NCBI RefSeq assembly: GCF_025426255.1
Contig: NZ_CP104861.1
Coordinates: 3,472,001-3,536,000 of the forward strand
Source: Pseudomonas fragi
Lineage (GTDB): Bacteria; Pseudomonadota; Gammaproteobacteria; Pseudomonadales; Pseudomonadaceae
DNA: 64,000 nt
Direction: 5' to 3'
Of this stretch, positions 19,272 through 28,356 are shown in pieces. The first letter of the stretch is position 1; each line of letters begins with the position of its first letter. The notes below the pieces were generated by a model. That model saw only the letters and a program-made list of their open reading frames with translations. It searched no databases and was not told the DNA's origin. The position numbers and the translations under genes were made by a program.

Positions 19272-21407
19272 TCAGCCGTTAGGGCCTACTGTCGCAACGA
19301 TCGTGACCTGCTTGTTGTCAGGGATTTCCTGGTAAGCCAGCACATGCAGGTTGGGCACCGCCAGACGGCCGAAGCGCGAAAGCATTGCGCGTACCGGGCC
19401 TGCCACCAACAGGATCACTGGATTACCTTGCATTTCCTGACGCTGAGCAGCGTCGATCAACGAGCGCTGGAGTTTCTCTGCCATGCTTGGCTCCAGCAAA
19501 ACGCCCTCTTCCTGGCCTTGTCCGGCCTTCTGCAAACTATTGAGCAATATTTGTTCCAACCTTGGCTCAAGGGTGATCACAGGCAGCTCAGACTCAACGC
19601 CTACAATACTTTGCACAATGGCGCGGGACAGGCCCACGCGCACAGCGGCAACCAAAGCGGCAGTATCTTGACTCTTATGGGCATTGTTCGCGACGGCTTC
19701 GGCAATGCTGCGGATATCGCGCACCGGCACCTGCTCAGCCAACAAGGCCTGCAACACTTTGAGTAACTGCGACAGGCTCAGCACGCCCGGCACCAGCTCC
19801 TCGGCCAGCTTGGGCGAAGACTTGGCCAGCAACTGCATCAACTGCTGCACTTCTTCATGCCCGATCAGCTCATGGGAGTGTTTGTACAAAATCTGGTTAA
19901 GGTGCGTCGCCACCACGGTGCTGGCATCCACTACGGTATAGCCCAGCGATTGCGCCTGGCTGCGCTGACTGACTTCAATCCACACCGCTTCCAGACCAAA
20001 GGCCGGGTCTTTGGTGGTAATCCCGTTCAGCGTGCCGAATACCTGCCCCGGATTGATCGCCATTTCGCGGTCCGGGTAGATCTCGGCCTCGGCCAGAATC
20101 ACCCCCATCAGGGTCAAGCGATAGGCACTGGGGGCCAGGTCGAGGTTGTCGCGGATATGCACGGTCGGCATCAGAAAGCCCAAATCCTGGGACAACTTTT
20201 TACGCACCCCCTTGATCCGCGCCAATAACTGGCCACCTTGATTGCGGTCTACCAGCGGGATCAGCCGATAGCCGACTTCGAGCCCGATCATGTCGATGGG
20301 CGTCACGTCATCCCAACCCAGCTCCTTGGTCTCTTGCGCACGGGCAGGCGACGGCAGCAACTCTTGCTGGCGCTTGACCTCTTGCAGGGCCTGGACCTTG
20401 ACCACGTTCTGTTTTTTCCACATCAGGTACGCCACGCCACCGGCAACGGCGGCCAGGCTCAGGAAGGAAAAGTGCGGCATGCCCGGCACAATCCCCATCA
20501 CCGCCATCAAACCTGCCGACACCGCCAGCGCCTTGGGCGAGGCAAACATCTGGCGATTGATCTGCTTGCCCATGTCTTCGGAGCCCGAGGCACGGGTCAC
20601 CATGATCGCGGCTGCGGTGGACAGCAGCAGGGATGGCAACTGCGCCACCAAACCGTCACCGATGGTCAGCAAGGCGTAAACCTTGCCCGCTTCGCTGAAC
20701 GTCATGCCGTGCTGGAAGATACCCACCGCCATGCCGCCGATCAGGTTGATAAATAGAATCAACAGACCGGCGATTGCATCACCGCGTACGAATTTGCTGG
20801 CACCGTCCATCGAGCCGTAGAACTCGGCCTCTTGGGCGACTTCCTGACGGCGCAGCTTGGCCTGGTTCTGATCGATCAGCCCGGCGTTGAGGTCGGCGTC
20901 GATGGCCATTTGTTTGCCGGGCATGGCATCGAGGGTGAAACGTGCGCTGACCTCGGAAATGCGCCCGGCACCTTTGGTCACCACCACGAAGTTGATGATC
21001 ATCAAAATCGCAAAAACCACGATACCGACCACGTAGTTGCCGCCGATCACCACCTCACCGAAGGCTTGAATCACCTTGCCTGCCGCCGCGTGCCCTTCCT
21101 GACCGTGGAGCATCACCACCCGGGTCGAAGCCACGTTGAGCGCCAGCCGCATCAGGGTGGCGACCAGCAAAATGGTGGGGAACACCGCAAAATCCAGGGG
21201 CCGCAGGGCGTAGACGCACACCAACAGCACCACAATCGACAGCGCAATATTGAAGGTAAAAAACACGTCCAGCAGGAACGCCGGGATTGGCAACATCATC
21301 ATTGCCAGCATCACCAGCAACAACAACGGCACGCCCAATTGCCCTCGACCCAAACCGGCCAGACCGCTGCGTGCGGTGTTGATTAACTGAGAGCGATCCA
21401 AGGACAT
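19272..21407 (-). CDS. flhA: FlhA, flagellar type III export gate protein
   Basis: FlhA forms the nonameric export gate with a proton-driven membrane part and a cytoplasmic ring. The 711-residue product has eight N-terminal helices (about residues 20-330), the FHIPEP family signature region (GAGRISEVSARFTLDAMPGKQMAID... around 150-170) and a C-terminal cytoplasmic domain that binds chaperone-substrate complexes. In most flagellar clusters it is near flhB; here 7.9 kb separates flhA from flhB, mostly fimbrial genes. The region upstream (21408-21669) contains a REPIN and no convincing sigma-54 element. Confidence 0.97.
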   Translation of the reverse strand: MSLDRSQLINTARSGLAGLGRGQLGVPLLLLVMLAMMMLPIPAFLLDVFFTFNIALSIVVLLVCVYALRPLDFAVFPTILLVATLMRLALNVASTRVVMLHGQEGHAAAGKVIQAFGEVVIGGNYVVGIVVFAILMIINFVVVTKGAGRISEVSARFTLDAMPGKQMAIDADLNAGLIDQNQAKLRRQEVAQEAEFYGSMDGASKFVRGDAIAGLLILFINLIGGMAVGIFQHGMTFSEAGKVYALLTIGDGLVAQLPSLLLSTAAAIMVTRASGSEDMGKQINRQMFASPKALAVSAGLMAVMGIVPGMPHFSFLSLAAVAGGVAYLMWKKQNVVKVQALQEVKRQQELLPSPARAQETKELGWDDVTPIDMIGLEVGYRLIPLVDRNQGGQLLARIKGVRKKLSQDLGFLMPTVHIRDNLDLAPSAYRLTLMGVILAEAEIYPDREMAINPGQVFGTLNGITTKDPAFGLEAVWIEVSQRSQAQSLGYTVVDASTVVATHLNQILYKHSHELIGHEEVQQLMQLLAKSSPKLAEELVPGVLSLSQLLKVLQALLAEQVPVRDIRSIAEAVANNAHKSQDTAALVAAVRVGLSRAIVQSIVGVESELPVITLEPRLEQILLNSLQKAGQGQEEGVLLEPSMAEKLQRSLIDAAQRQEMQGNPVILLVAGPVRAMLSRFGRLAVPNLHVLAYQEIPDNKQVTIVATVGPNG

Positions 21408-21540
21408 TGCGACAAACCTTTAGCAAACTTTTGACGCCATGTGCGCCGTAGAGCCTGCCACTGCAAGAACCCTTCCAACTTTGGCCAATGGCCATATCAG
21501 AATCAAAAGCCCGCCCTGATTCACCCAGTAGGTGCCTCTG

Positions 21541-21636
21541 AGGGAGCGAGCCTGCTCGCGAAGGCCATAAACCATAGCGCGCGTTTACTGATAATCGCGA
21601 CGCTCTTGAGACCTTCGCGAGCAGGCTCGCTCCCAC
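21541..21636. repeat. REPIN between the fimbrial operon and flhA
   Basis: Inverted GGGAGCGAGCCTGCTCGCGAA arms flank a loop of about 50 bases. It marks the junction between the last fimbrial gene (ending at 21670) and the region upstream of flhA. Confidence 0.85.
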
Positions 21637-21669
21637 GGTGATGTCACAAGGCCTTAATCCTTCAAAAAC

Positions 21670-22614
21670 TCAAGGCACGCTCATCACCAGCGTGCCACTC
21701 GCTGTGAAAGGCCCGGCGGCAGGGACGCTGCCGGGTTTGCGAAAAAGAGAAAACACGACCGTATCCCCCCCTGAACTGTTGGTGATACTAGTCGCGAAAG
21801 GAAGTCCTACAGGTACTCCACCATTATTACGCACCATCCTGACGGCAAGATCGGTATTACTGGTGGCAAGCCCCCCCAAGTTGAACAAAGCGCCACTACC
21901 CTGCAAAATGATGTGTATGGGCGTGGTAATACCGAGATCAGGGCATGAGTAATTAAGAGCGACAGCTCTACTATTGGTTGAATCATATGGCGATTCCGGG
22001 ATCGCAACAGGATCCACCGAACCAAAGTCCACTTCAATGGGCTTGTCATCATTAATCGTGCAGGTTGACGGGTTCAAGTTGAGTGAGTTACGTGGATAAA
22101 TAAAGATAGTCGTATCGAAAGACTTCGAGCCAAAATTATTAGTGAAATGCATGAACAAATTCACTCTAGCGATTTCTCCCGCCGACGACTGGATATTCAT
22201 ATAATTACCAGGCGTCCTGGTAATGTTTAAATATGGTCGCCCCCCCACACTCACATACGGCTCATTTCTGTGCGTCGCGAGTATAATATTGGACGCTACC
22301 GGTATTGGGTAATTAGTATCGTTAAACCTTAATCCGCCCGTGAGATGAACATACGGCCACGCCAAAACGACCCCCCTAGTGGTAAGTGGGGCGATTCTTA
22401 GAACGGGATTAGAACTAGTAGCCGAATTATGCCTGCAGTCCATCGCGTAATCCAGCAAAATCTTATCGGTGAGGCTAGTACTCGCTTTTACATCGACATA
22501 TACATTAAATGAAAGTTTCTCCGCATCTGCCCAAGCGCTACCATTTACCCGACACTCTACTGCGCTGGCAATATGAGCCAGCATAAACAACATCAACCCA
22601 GTTAGATATCTCAT
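21670..22614 (-). CDS. Two-domain fimbrial tip adhesin (MrpH/PapG-position)
   Basis: The 314-residue protein has a signal peptide (MRYLTGLMLFMLAHIASAVE) and an N-terminal domain (about residues 19-185) without recognised relatives. A pilin-type C-terminal domain begins near LNPSTCTINDDKPIEVDFGS (about 190) and ends in the alternating strand FTASGTLVMSVP needed for chaperone capture. Last place in a chaperone-usher operon and this two-domain plan indicate the receptor-binding tip adhesin; the ligand cannot be read from the sequence. ATG 22614 has GAAGAG upstream. The gene is clearly more AT-rich than its flagellar neighbours, a sign of transfer. Confidence 0.78.
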   Translation of the reverse strand: MRYLTGLMLFMLAHIASAVECRVNGSAWADAEKLSFNVYVDVKASTSLTDKILLDYAMDCRHNSATSSNPVLRIAPLTTRGVVLAWPYVHLTGGLRFNDTNYPIPVASNIILATHRNEPYVSVGGRPYLNITRTPGNYMNIQSSAGEIARVNLFMHFTNNFGSKSFDTTIFIYPRNSLNLNPSTCTINDDKPIEVDFGSVDPVAIPESPYDSTNSRAVALNYSCPDLGITTPIHIILQGSGALFNLGGLATSNTDLAVRMVRNNGGVPVGLPFATSITNSSGGDTVVFSLFRKPGSVPAAGPFTASGTLVMSVP

Positions 22615-22659
22615 ATAAATCTCTTCAACATAAAATAGCACTACAAAATTTGCGCACCT

Positions 22660-22836
22660 TTAAAGGTAGCCCAACGTAAAAGTCGAAACGGCAGCAAAGT
22701 ACCCGGGCACTATTGAATGATTGGTAATGGCCTGCGGCTCTGCTTTGACAACGACCTTAAAAGCAATCACATTGGCGCCATTACTCAATATCTGCCTATC
22801 ACTGGCCGCATTCACTTGCTGAGACACCGTCCTCAC
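22660..22836 (-). pseudogene. C-terminal remnant of a fimbrial subunit gene
   Basis: A 58-codon frame opens with GTG overlapping the stop of the preceding pilin gene (GTGA) and encodes NGANVIAFKVVVKAEPQAIT near the middle, then VPGYFAAVSTFTLGYL and a stop. This matches the last strands of a chaperone-usher pilin, including the C-terminal F-strand pattern G-x-F-x-A-x-x-x-F-x-L-x-Y. There is no signal peptide, no N-terminal donor strand and no first cysteine, so it cannot be a working pilin alone. It is best read as the tail of a lost tandem pilin gene, perhaps still translated by coupling. Confidence 0.65.
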
Positions 22837-23312
22837 TGGTAATCAGCCAGCAGTGTTGCCATGGCCGTAAACCCGCCTAGGCTCAGCGAGGAGCCCAACT
22901 TCTTGACCGGTACGGCTTCCAGCATCGGTGGCTCTGCAGGATTAATCAGCACCTGTGTGTTGAGTGCTAACGGCACTCCATCTTTCAGAAGTCTGACGCC
23001 AAGGTCGGTGACACTGGACTGCACGGCTGACGATTCAAAAGGCGTTGCCGTACCCGTCACCTTCAAGACCATTTCCCACGCCTGAGTGCCAGGGGAACAG
23101 GTAATGGTGTAATTCACCGGTTTGCGGTGGTTCACCCCATCGATAGTTCTGACGCCGATTTTCTCGAAGTCGATAACGATACTGGCACCGCTATTTATAG
23201 TGCAGGGCGGGGGTTCTATCAGGGTGCCCTCGAACGTCAGGTTGGCCATTGCATTGCCACCAAAGCCAATGGCACATACGGCAAAAAGCACAGATTGTTG
23301 CTTGAGTCTCAT
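22833..23312 (-). CDS. Minor fimbrial subunit (MrpG/PapK-type adaptor)
   Basis: The 159-residue precursor has a signal peptide (to about residue 23), a donor strand (ANLTFEGTLIEPPPCTINSG), a cysteine pair (in PPPCTI and TITCSPG) and a C-terminal beta strand GGFTAMATLLADY for chaperone binding. The EGTLIEPPPCTI-type start is typical of tip-fibrillum adaptors of the Pap/Mrp class. It precedes the tip adhesin; 13 bases separate it from the upstream pilin gene. The order of assembly in the tip is inferred from position. Confidence 0.85.
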   Translation of the reverse strand: MRLKQQSVLFAVCAIGFGGNAMANLTFEGTLIEPPPCTINSGASIVIDFEKIGVRTIDGVNHRKPVNYTITCSPGTQAWEMVLKVTGTATPFESSAVQSSVTDLGVRLLKDGVPLALNTQVLINPAEPPMLEAVPVKKLGSSLSLGGFTAMATLLADYQ

Positions 23313-23325
23313 CAGTATCTGCCTC

Positions 23326-23820
23326 TTATCGCAGTGCTTGCACTAATGTAGCCGAGGCAGCGAATGACCCGCCCGTGAGGGTGCTGCCAGTTTTTTTTAC
23401 GAGAACCGCCGTCACAACTGGCAAGGTGGGGTGCGTGAAATTCACGGTGGTATTGAGGGGCCAAGCTTCTCCCCCAACCATAAGCCTGATACCAAGATCA
23501 CTTTTACTGGTACCCAGGACCTTAGCGTCAAACCCGGCGCCAGTTCCCCTTAATTCCAGGGTCATTGAATTGGTGGGTTGCTGCCCACATGTCAGGGTGT
23601 AAGGCACCGCTTTCTCGTAATTGACGCCGTTGATCCGGGTCGTCAGAAGCTCGCTCCCAAAAGATACATTCAGCGTGCCTGCTGCGTTGATAACGCAGGG
23701 TGGAGGCATGAGGACTACCCCCCTGATGCTCACACTGACGTCCGCCAAGGCACCTTGACCGCAGAGCAACAACAGGCTGCCCAAGGCGGTTACTGCCCGC
23801 CAATGTATTGACATGTTCAT
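23326..23820 (-). CDS. Minor fimbrial subunit (MrpF-position)
   Basis: The 164-residue precursor has a signal peptide (MNMSIHWRAVTALGSLLLLC...ALA), a donor strand VSVSIRGVVLMPPPCVINAA, cysteines in PPPCVI and TLTCGQQ, and the closing strand GGSFAASATLVQAL. It is a paralogue of the 22833 pilin; both share the (V/L)-x-PPPC-x-IN start and an INGVNYEKAVPYTLTC-like stretch. The start at ATG 23820 is chosen for the strong AAGGGGG site six bases upstream; an ATG at 23838 would overlap the previous gene. Confidence 0.85.
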   Translation of the reverse strand: MNMSIHWRAVTALGSLLLLCGQGALADVSVSIRGVVLMPPPCVINAAGTLNVSFGSELLTTRINGVNYEKAVPYTLTCGQQPTNSMTLELRGTGAGFDAKVLGTSKSDLGIRLMVGGEAWPLNTTVNFTHPTLPVVTAVLVKKTGSTLTGGSFAASATLVQALR

Positions 23821-23830
23821 CGCTGCCCCC

Positions 23831-24418
23831 TTATTCATAGACGAGCCTGAAATCAACGGCCGCCTGAAAGGCGCCATTGCTCAGAGCAGCCGAAGTGCGC
23901 ACTGGCCGCACGTGCCAGGTCAGGGTGTCGTTGCCGTGCTGCAGGAACAGAGGCTCGCCGCGATTGCCCAACGCCGCGTCCCGTCCAAGGGCATCGGTCA
24001 GCAGCAGTCCCATACCGGTAACCCCCTGCACTTTGACCAGCCGCGGATCATCCGCATCGGCTGGCGCCACAAAGGCTACCGACACCACAGGCTGAGAGGC
24101 ACTCCATACCAGATTGCCCGTGCGCTCGCTCTGGAGGCTGCCCGACGCGCGCTGGCAATCGACAAAGCGCAATTGAAACGCCACGGGGGTTGCCTGATCG
24201 CCCGGGCGCTGCAATTGACTGCGAGCCACACTGCCCAGGTCTACATCCTGATAGGCCGAAGACATGTCCAGGGCACAGGGGGTGTTGTGCAGTGTGCCGG
24301 AGATATCCAGCATTCCACTCATGCCGTGGATCACCCCGGCCCGGGCCTGATGAATACTCGACACCAGTAGCAGGCAGCTCAGGGCCGTCACCGTGCAAGC
24401 CCGATGCGCGCTACTCAT
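23831..24418 (-). CDS. Minor fimbrial subunit (MrpE/PapJ-position)
   Basis: The 195-residue precursor has a signal peptide ending near QARA and a pilin domain with GMLDISGTLHNTPCALDMSS. Cysteines lie in TPCALD and FVDCQR, and the C-terminal strand is NGAFQAAVDFRLVYE. It resembles the main pilin of this operon more than the two pilins downstream. The ATG at 24418 overlaps the chaperone stop by eight bases. Likely a shaft or connector subunit; the exact place is not visible from sequence. Confidence 0.82.
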   Translation of the reverse strand: MSSAHRACTVTALSCLLLVSSIHQARAGVIHGMSGMLDISGTLHNTPCALDMSSAYQDVDLGSVARSQLQRPGDQATPVAFQLRFVDCQRASGSLQSERTGNLVWSASQPVVSVAFVAPADADDPRLVKVQGVTGMGLLLTDALGRDAALGNRGEPLFLQHGNDTLTWHVRPVRTSAALSNGAFQAAVDFRLVYE

Positions 24419-25172
24419 TGACCGAGGACGCAGCCACGTCCACCTTGCAAGTAGTGCCAGCACAGCTGAACACCAGAGTCGGACGACCACCGAAATCATT
24501 CACATAGGTCAGCCTTGGTTTAGTGCCGAGCGCAGCAACACTTCCCCCCAACTTCAATGAGCCTTTGGGCGACAGCATAAGGGGCTCGAAATCCGCGACG
24601 GTTTCCGTGTCCTTACTGCGACGGGCATCAATCAGCGTGACGTAGTACGGGGTGGGGTTGTTGACCTGGTAGTGATCACCGACACGGGTAAGGGTCAGTT
24701 CTTGCTGCCAGGGCTCAGACCGCTCTTGTCGGTTCTGAACTAATGCGGCAGGTCGGTAAAACAACTTGATGCGGGTCTGCAGGGCAATTTGCAGGCTGTT
24801 GGCCTTGTCACTGCGGGGCGGAATTTCCCGCAGGTTGAAGTAATACACCGACTCCCTATCCTGAGGGAGAGACTTGATTGCCGGTAACGACTGGACTTTT
24901 ACCTGACTTTTTTTGCCCGGCTCCAGGCGCTGGACAGGCGGAAGCACGATCAACGGTGAAGTGATCTTGTTGCCTTGCTCATCTTCTACCCAGCCCTGGG
25001 CCAGATAAGGCAACTGGGTGTTGTTGTTGGTGATGTTCATGCTGACAGCCTCTTTGCTGCCATCAAACACGACTCGGGTGCGGTCAAGGCCAATGGCGGC
25101 ATGGGCGTTGTTGATCAGGCACATGGCCACAAGGGCAGGAACCGAGAGTGCAAAGCTGAATTTCTTGATCAT
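24411..25172 (-). CDS. PapD-type periplasmic fimbrial chaperone
   Basis: The 253-residue precursor has a signal peptide ending HAHA-like at residue 25 (NNAHA/AIG). The mature start AIGLDRTRVVFDG puts the conserved Arg at position 8. The second subunit-binding residue is Lys in QTRIKLFYRP (about mature 111). These two anchor the pilin C-terminus in FGS/FGL chaperones. The F1-G1 loop is short, so it is of the FGS class. The ATG overlaps the usher stop (ATGA). It donates a strand to pilins and delivers them to the usher. Confidence 0.93.
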   Translation of the reverse strand: MIKKFSFALSVPALVAMCLINNAHAAIGLDRTRVVFDGSKEAVSMNITNNNTQLPYLAQGWVEDEQGNKITSPLIVLPPVQRLEPGKKSQVKVQSLPAIKSLPQDRESVYYFNLREIPPRSDKANSLQIALQTRIKLFYRPAALVQNRQERSEPWQQELTLTRVGDHYQVNNPTPYYVTLIDARRSKDTETVADFEPLMLSPKGSLKLGGSVAALGTKPRLTYVNDFGGRPTLVFSCAGTTCKVDVAASSVNE

Positions 25173-27733
25173 GAAGGTGTTATCTCTGTGTTAGTAATCC
25201 GGATCCGCGATGCAGATGCGGGTGCAGCGTTATCAGGCATCAGCATCTGGCAGCGCAGATCCAGGGTGGTGGCCAAGCCGTCGGCCGGTAAATTGACAGG
25301 CATTACCAGCGTGCAACGCTCTACACCACCCCAAGAGACAACCATCTTCTCCCCGGGCCGAATGCCGCTTAGATAGACACTGCCACCGTCATTGACGATG
25401 CCGGTTTCCTGCTGTTTTTCATTTTTCACCGTGCCACCAAACGGCGGCACGCTGCCATCGGGCAGAAGCAGCACTGCCATAGCTTTGTGGCCGGCAATCA
25501 CATCCAGCGTGCGGTAACCAATGGCGCCTTCCGTCAGGGTCAACTGGGTCACGGACTGGGTCGCCTCAACATTTGCCGGCAAGTTTTCAAGGTCAACACT
25601 GGCCGCTGTGCGCAAGTAACTGTTGACGTCCGGAACCACAGCTTTGCCAAAGGCGTTACTGCTCGTTGTGCGGCCATAGCCGCGCACAGGTACCCCAGGC
25701 ACACCGCTGGTATCGACCATCAATCGAGTGCCACCCACACCTGAGCTTCGATGCCCCGCCCCGCCGTATGGGGTCAGTGTGGCGCCGCCTCGTGCAGACA
25801 TGCCGAGGCTGGTGTAGTTGTTTTCCTTCAGGCTGGCGCTCAGAGACAAATCCGCATGATCAGCGACATGGCTTAGATAACCACCGACAGAGGTGTTATC
25901 TGCACTCAGTTGATAGTGGCTGCGCTCACCTAACTGGTCACTGAAGCGCGCTGAATACATATTTTTATTGTGCGAACTGCTGGCGCTGGTGCTTAAGCTG
26001 CCAGATCTACCCAAGGGCATGCTGAGCGACAGAAACATGCCGGTATTATTATTTTGCGTACCCGTGCGCTGGTTTCGTTCCTGATTTCTAAACATGTTCA
26101 ATGAGACATTCATGTTCTTGACCGACCCCATATTGAAAGAACGCGCCAGTGACAGGTTCCAGCGTTTACTGCTCGGGAGATCCCAAAAGGACTGATCGGT
26201 GTAGGTCACGTAAGCAGAGAGCCCGGCATCTCGAAAATGCTTGTTGAGCGTGGCGGTATAAAGCGATTTGCTGCCCCCCACAGGCTTGCCGTAGTGACGC
26301 GCATTCAGGTATTCGCTCATGCTCACGTAGTCTTTTTCAGAAAACCGGTATCCCGCAAAGGAGACTTGACTGTCGTATTCCTCAAATCGCTTCGAATAGC
26401 TCAGACGGTAGGAACTGCCGGACAGCGATTCGTCCTGCACAGTGGTGCGGGCTCGCGAAACATCGAATGACAGCGCACCAAAGGCCAACAGATCGCGCCC
26501 TACACCGAGTGATAACGCCGTGTAGTTGCTGTCGCTAAGGCCCCCTCCATAAAGCGACCAACCGTTACTCACCCCCCAGGAAAACTCCCCCGAGCCAAAG
26601 ACGCTGCCCTGCCCTCCATCATGCAGGCCAGACGGCCGACCGCTGGCAAGCTTGTAGCGCACCGTACCGGGGCGAGTCAGGTAGGGAATGCTGGATGACT
26701 CGACCGTGAATGAATTGACAGTGCCATCTTGCTCTTCCACCCGCACATCGAGACTGCCGCTAACGGCATCATTGAGATCCTGAATGCGAAAAGGCCCCGC
26801 CGCGACCAAGGTTTCATACAACACCCGACCCTGCTGGCTGATGGTGACCTTGGCATTGGTTTTGGCAACACCCACGACCTCAGGCGCATAGCCTCGCAAG
26901 TTGGGAGGCAACTGGTTGTCATCGGAGCTGAGTGCGAAGCCGGTAAAACGAAAGCTGTCGAACAGGTCCGAGTACAGGTAGTTTTCCCCCACCATCAGGC
27001 GTGCCTGGATTGAAGGCAATGCCCGATATGCATAGAAACGGTTCCACTCGAGCCGTTGCTCACGACGGATGTTTTCGTCGTCGATACGACCTTGCCAGTC
27101 AGCCCGCAACCGCCAGGGCCCCGCATTGGCACCAAAAGTGCCGTTGCCACTCAGGTTGTTGCGGCTTACTGTGTTTCTCTGGCTGATCGACTGTGCCGTC
27201 AGGTTGTAGTCCAGCAGCAGGCCTGGCACCCCTTCGTCCCACCGGGAGGGTGGATCCCAGTTCTGCGCGCTGTACTCCAGGTACGCATGAGGGATGGAGA
27301 TACGGAGCGTGGAGGTACTCAAATCGCCACTGACTTCCATCCCCGACAGACTGCTGCTGTCCAGGCACTCACCGCCTTTCCACCAAGTGAGCTGGGTCAG
27401 TTGATCTTTCTTCAAACCCAACTGCTCCACCAGTTCGGCAGACACACAGGCCTGGCTGCCTTTGGGATCATCGTCAGGGGGATAAAAGGCAATGCGCTGC
27501 TCAGGCTGCGACTGCGTGTTTATCTGTACCTGCATCAGGTAGGTGCCCGGCAAGATAAAGCCGCCGCGAGAGAACTGTGACAGGTCGATGTTGGTGCGAT
27601 CGTTCAGATCAAGAATATCGGTATTGAACTGGATGTCCTCGGCGGCCCATACACCGCCTGCAATCGACATCAGCCCGGTACACAGCATCGCTCTGGCGAC
27701 TGCGCAGTCCCGCAAGGTAAACAGCCCGTACAT
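25169..27733 (-). CDS. Outer-membrane fimbrial usher (FimD/PapC family)
   Basis: The 854-residue protein has a signal peptide, an N-terminal chaperone-binding domain (AEDIQFNTDILDLNDRTNIDLSQF...), and a 24-strand barrel with plug (GYAPEVVGVAKTNAKVTISQ near residue 270). Two C-terminal domains follow, starting near NLPANVEATQSVTQLTL. The length is typical of ushers. It receives chaperone-pilin complexes and threads the growing fibre out. Starts one base after the stop of the PapH-like gene; stop overlaps the chaperone gene. No frame break was seen. Confidence 0.95.
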   Translation of the reverse strand: MYGLFTLRDCAVARAMLCTGLMSIAGGVWAAEDIQFNTDILDLNDRTNIDLSQFSRGGFILPGTYLMQVQINTQSQPEQRIAFYPPDDDPKGSQACVSAELVEQLGLKKDQLTQLTWWKGGECLDSSSLSGMEVSGDLSTSTLRISIPHAYLEYSAQNWDPPSRWDEGVPGLLLDYNLTAQSISQRNTVSRNNLSGNGTFGANAGPWRLRADWQGRIDDENIRREQRLEWNRFYAYRALPSIQARLMVGENYLYSDLFDSFRFTGFALSSDDNQLPPNLRGYAPEVVGVAKTNAKVTISQQGRVLYETLVAAGPFRIQDLNDAVSGSLDVRVEEQDGTVNSFTVESSSIPYLTRPGTVRYKLASGRPSGLHDGGQGSVFGSGEFSWGVSNGWSLYGGGLSDSNYTALSLGVGRDLLAFGALSFDVSRARTTVQDESLSGSSYRLSYSKRFEEYDSQVSFAGYRFSEKDYVSMSEYLNARHYGKPVGGSKSLYTATLNKHFRDAGLSAYVTYTDQSFWDLPSSKRWNLSLARSFNMGSVKNMNVSLNMFRNQERNQRTGTQNNNTGMFLSLSMPLGRSGSLSTSASSSHNKNMYSARFSDQLGERSHYQLSADNTSVGGYLSHVADHADLSLSASLKENNYTSLGMSARGGATLTPYGGAGHRSSGVGGTRLMVDTSGVPGVPVRGYGRTTSSNAFGKAVVPDVNSYLRTAASVDLENLPANVEATQSVTQLTLTEGAIGYRTLDVIAGHKAMAVLLLPDGSVPPFGGTVKNEKQQETGIVNDGGSVYLSGIRPGEKMVVSWGGVERCTLVMPVNLPADGLATTLDLRCQMLMPDNAAPASASRIRITNTEITPS

Positions 27734-28300
27734 TTAAAAATACTCCAGCCGGAAACGCACCGCAGCTCGGTGAGAACCAACAGCCATTGGGCGGCCATTG
27801 CCGACCAGTTGAAGGGTGTAGCGCAGCTCTTGATCCTCTCCGGTAAGGGACGTCAGAGGCATCGACACTCCCGGCGTACTTTGCAGCCCTTGCATATCGG
27901 CAATACGCAGGGCCAGACCTGTTGAGGTACCGACAGTGGCAAACAGGCGCCCGCCACTGTCGGCCAGCCCTTCAAAGGTCACCCTGAGGTGCTGCCAATC
28001 AGGCAAATAAGTACCTGGCCGGGAAGGGTCAGGGCGAGTCAAAGAACACTTGACCAAACGCAATAAAAAAACATGAGGCTCACCCTCGCCCTGACGAATA
28101 AGTCGCCCCATGGACAAAGGATCCAATTCAATGACTTGATAGGCACTTTTTGCATCCAGCGCACACGCAGAATCAACAACTTCTCCAGCCAGCATTACAC
28201 GGCCACTGCCCTGTTTATTCTGCGCGGACGAAGAACCAATAAAAAAATTCATACATATGAAGAGCACGCCAGCAACAGCGGGCTTGAAGAATGCTTTCAC
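27734..28300 (-). CDS. PapH/MrpB-type fimbrial anchor subunit
   Basis: The 188-residue precursor has a signal peptide and a pilin domain with cysteines in DSACALD and LVKCSLT, closing with HRAAVRFRLEYF. Its place between the major pilin and the usher is that of PapH and MrpB, pilins that end polymerisation and hold the fibre in the outer membrane. The start is GTG 28300 with GGGAG six bases upstream. No ATG fits as well. That it lacks a free donor-strand pocket, as PapH does, cannot be judged by eye. Confidence 0.78.
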   Translation of the reverse strand: MKAFFKPAVAGVLFICMNFFIGSSSAQNKQGSGRVMLAGEVVDSACALDAKSAYQVIELDPLSMGRLIRQGEGEPHVFLLRLVKCSLTRPDPSRPGTYLPDWQHLRVTFEGLADSGGRLFATVGTSTGLALRIADMQGLQSTPGVSMPLTSLTGEDQELRYTLQLVGNGRPMAVGSHRAAVRFRLEYF

Positions 28301-28320
28301 AGTTAGCTCCCGCCGTATTT

Positions 28321-28350
28321 GCCCTGCTGTCGAACGAACGACAACAGGGC
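28321..28350 (-). promoter_or_regulatory. Stem-loop between the major pilin and downstream fimbrial genes
   Basis: In the minus-strand RNA a 12-bp stem (GCCCUGUUGUCG paired with CGACAGCAGGGC, one G-U pair) closes a 6-base loop. It starts seven bases after the major pilin stop. No U tract follows, so it is not a full intrinsic terminator. In pap-type operons a stem-loop in this gap shields the major pilin mRNA after cleavage and lowers expression of distal genes; the same role is likely here. Confidence 0.6.
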
Positions 28351-28356
28351 AAAGGA

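Noticed and set aside
21424..21456. Sigma-54 promoter of flhA (TGGCGT...TTTGCT on the minus strand)
   Set aside because: The GG to GC distance is two bases too long for RpoN; such spacing is not tolerated.
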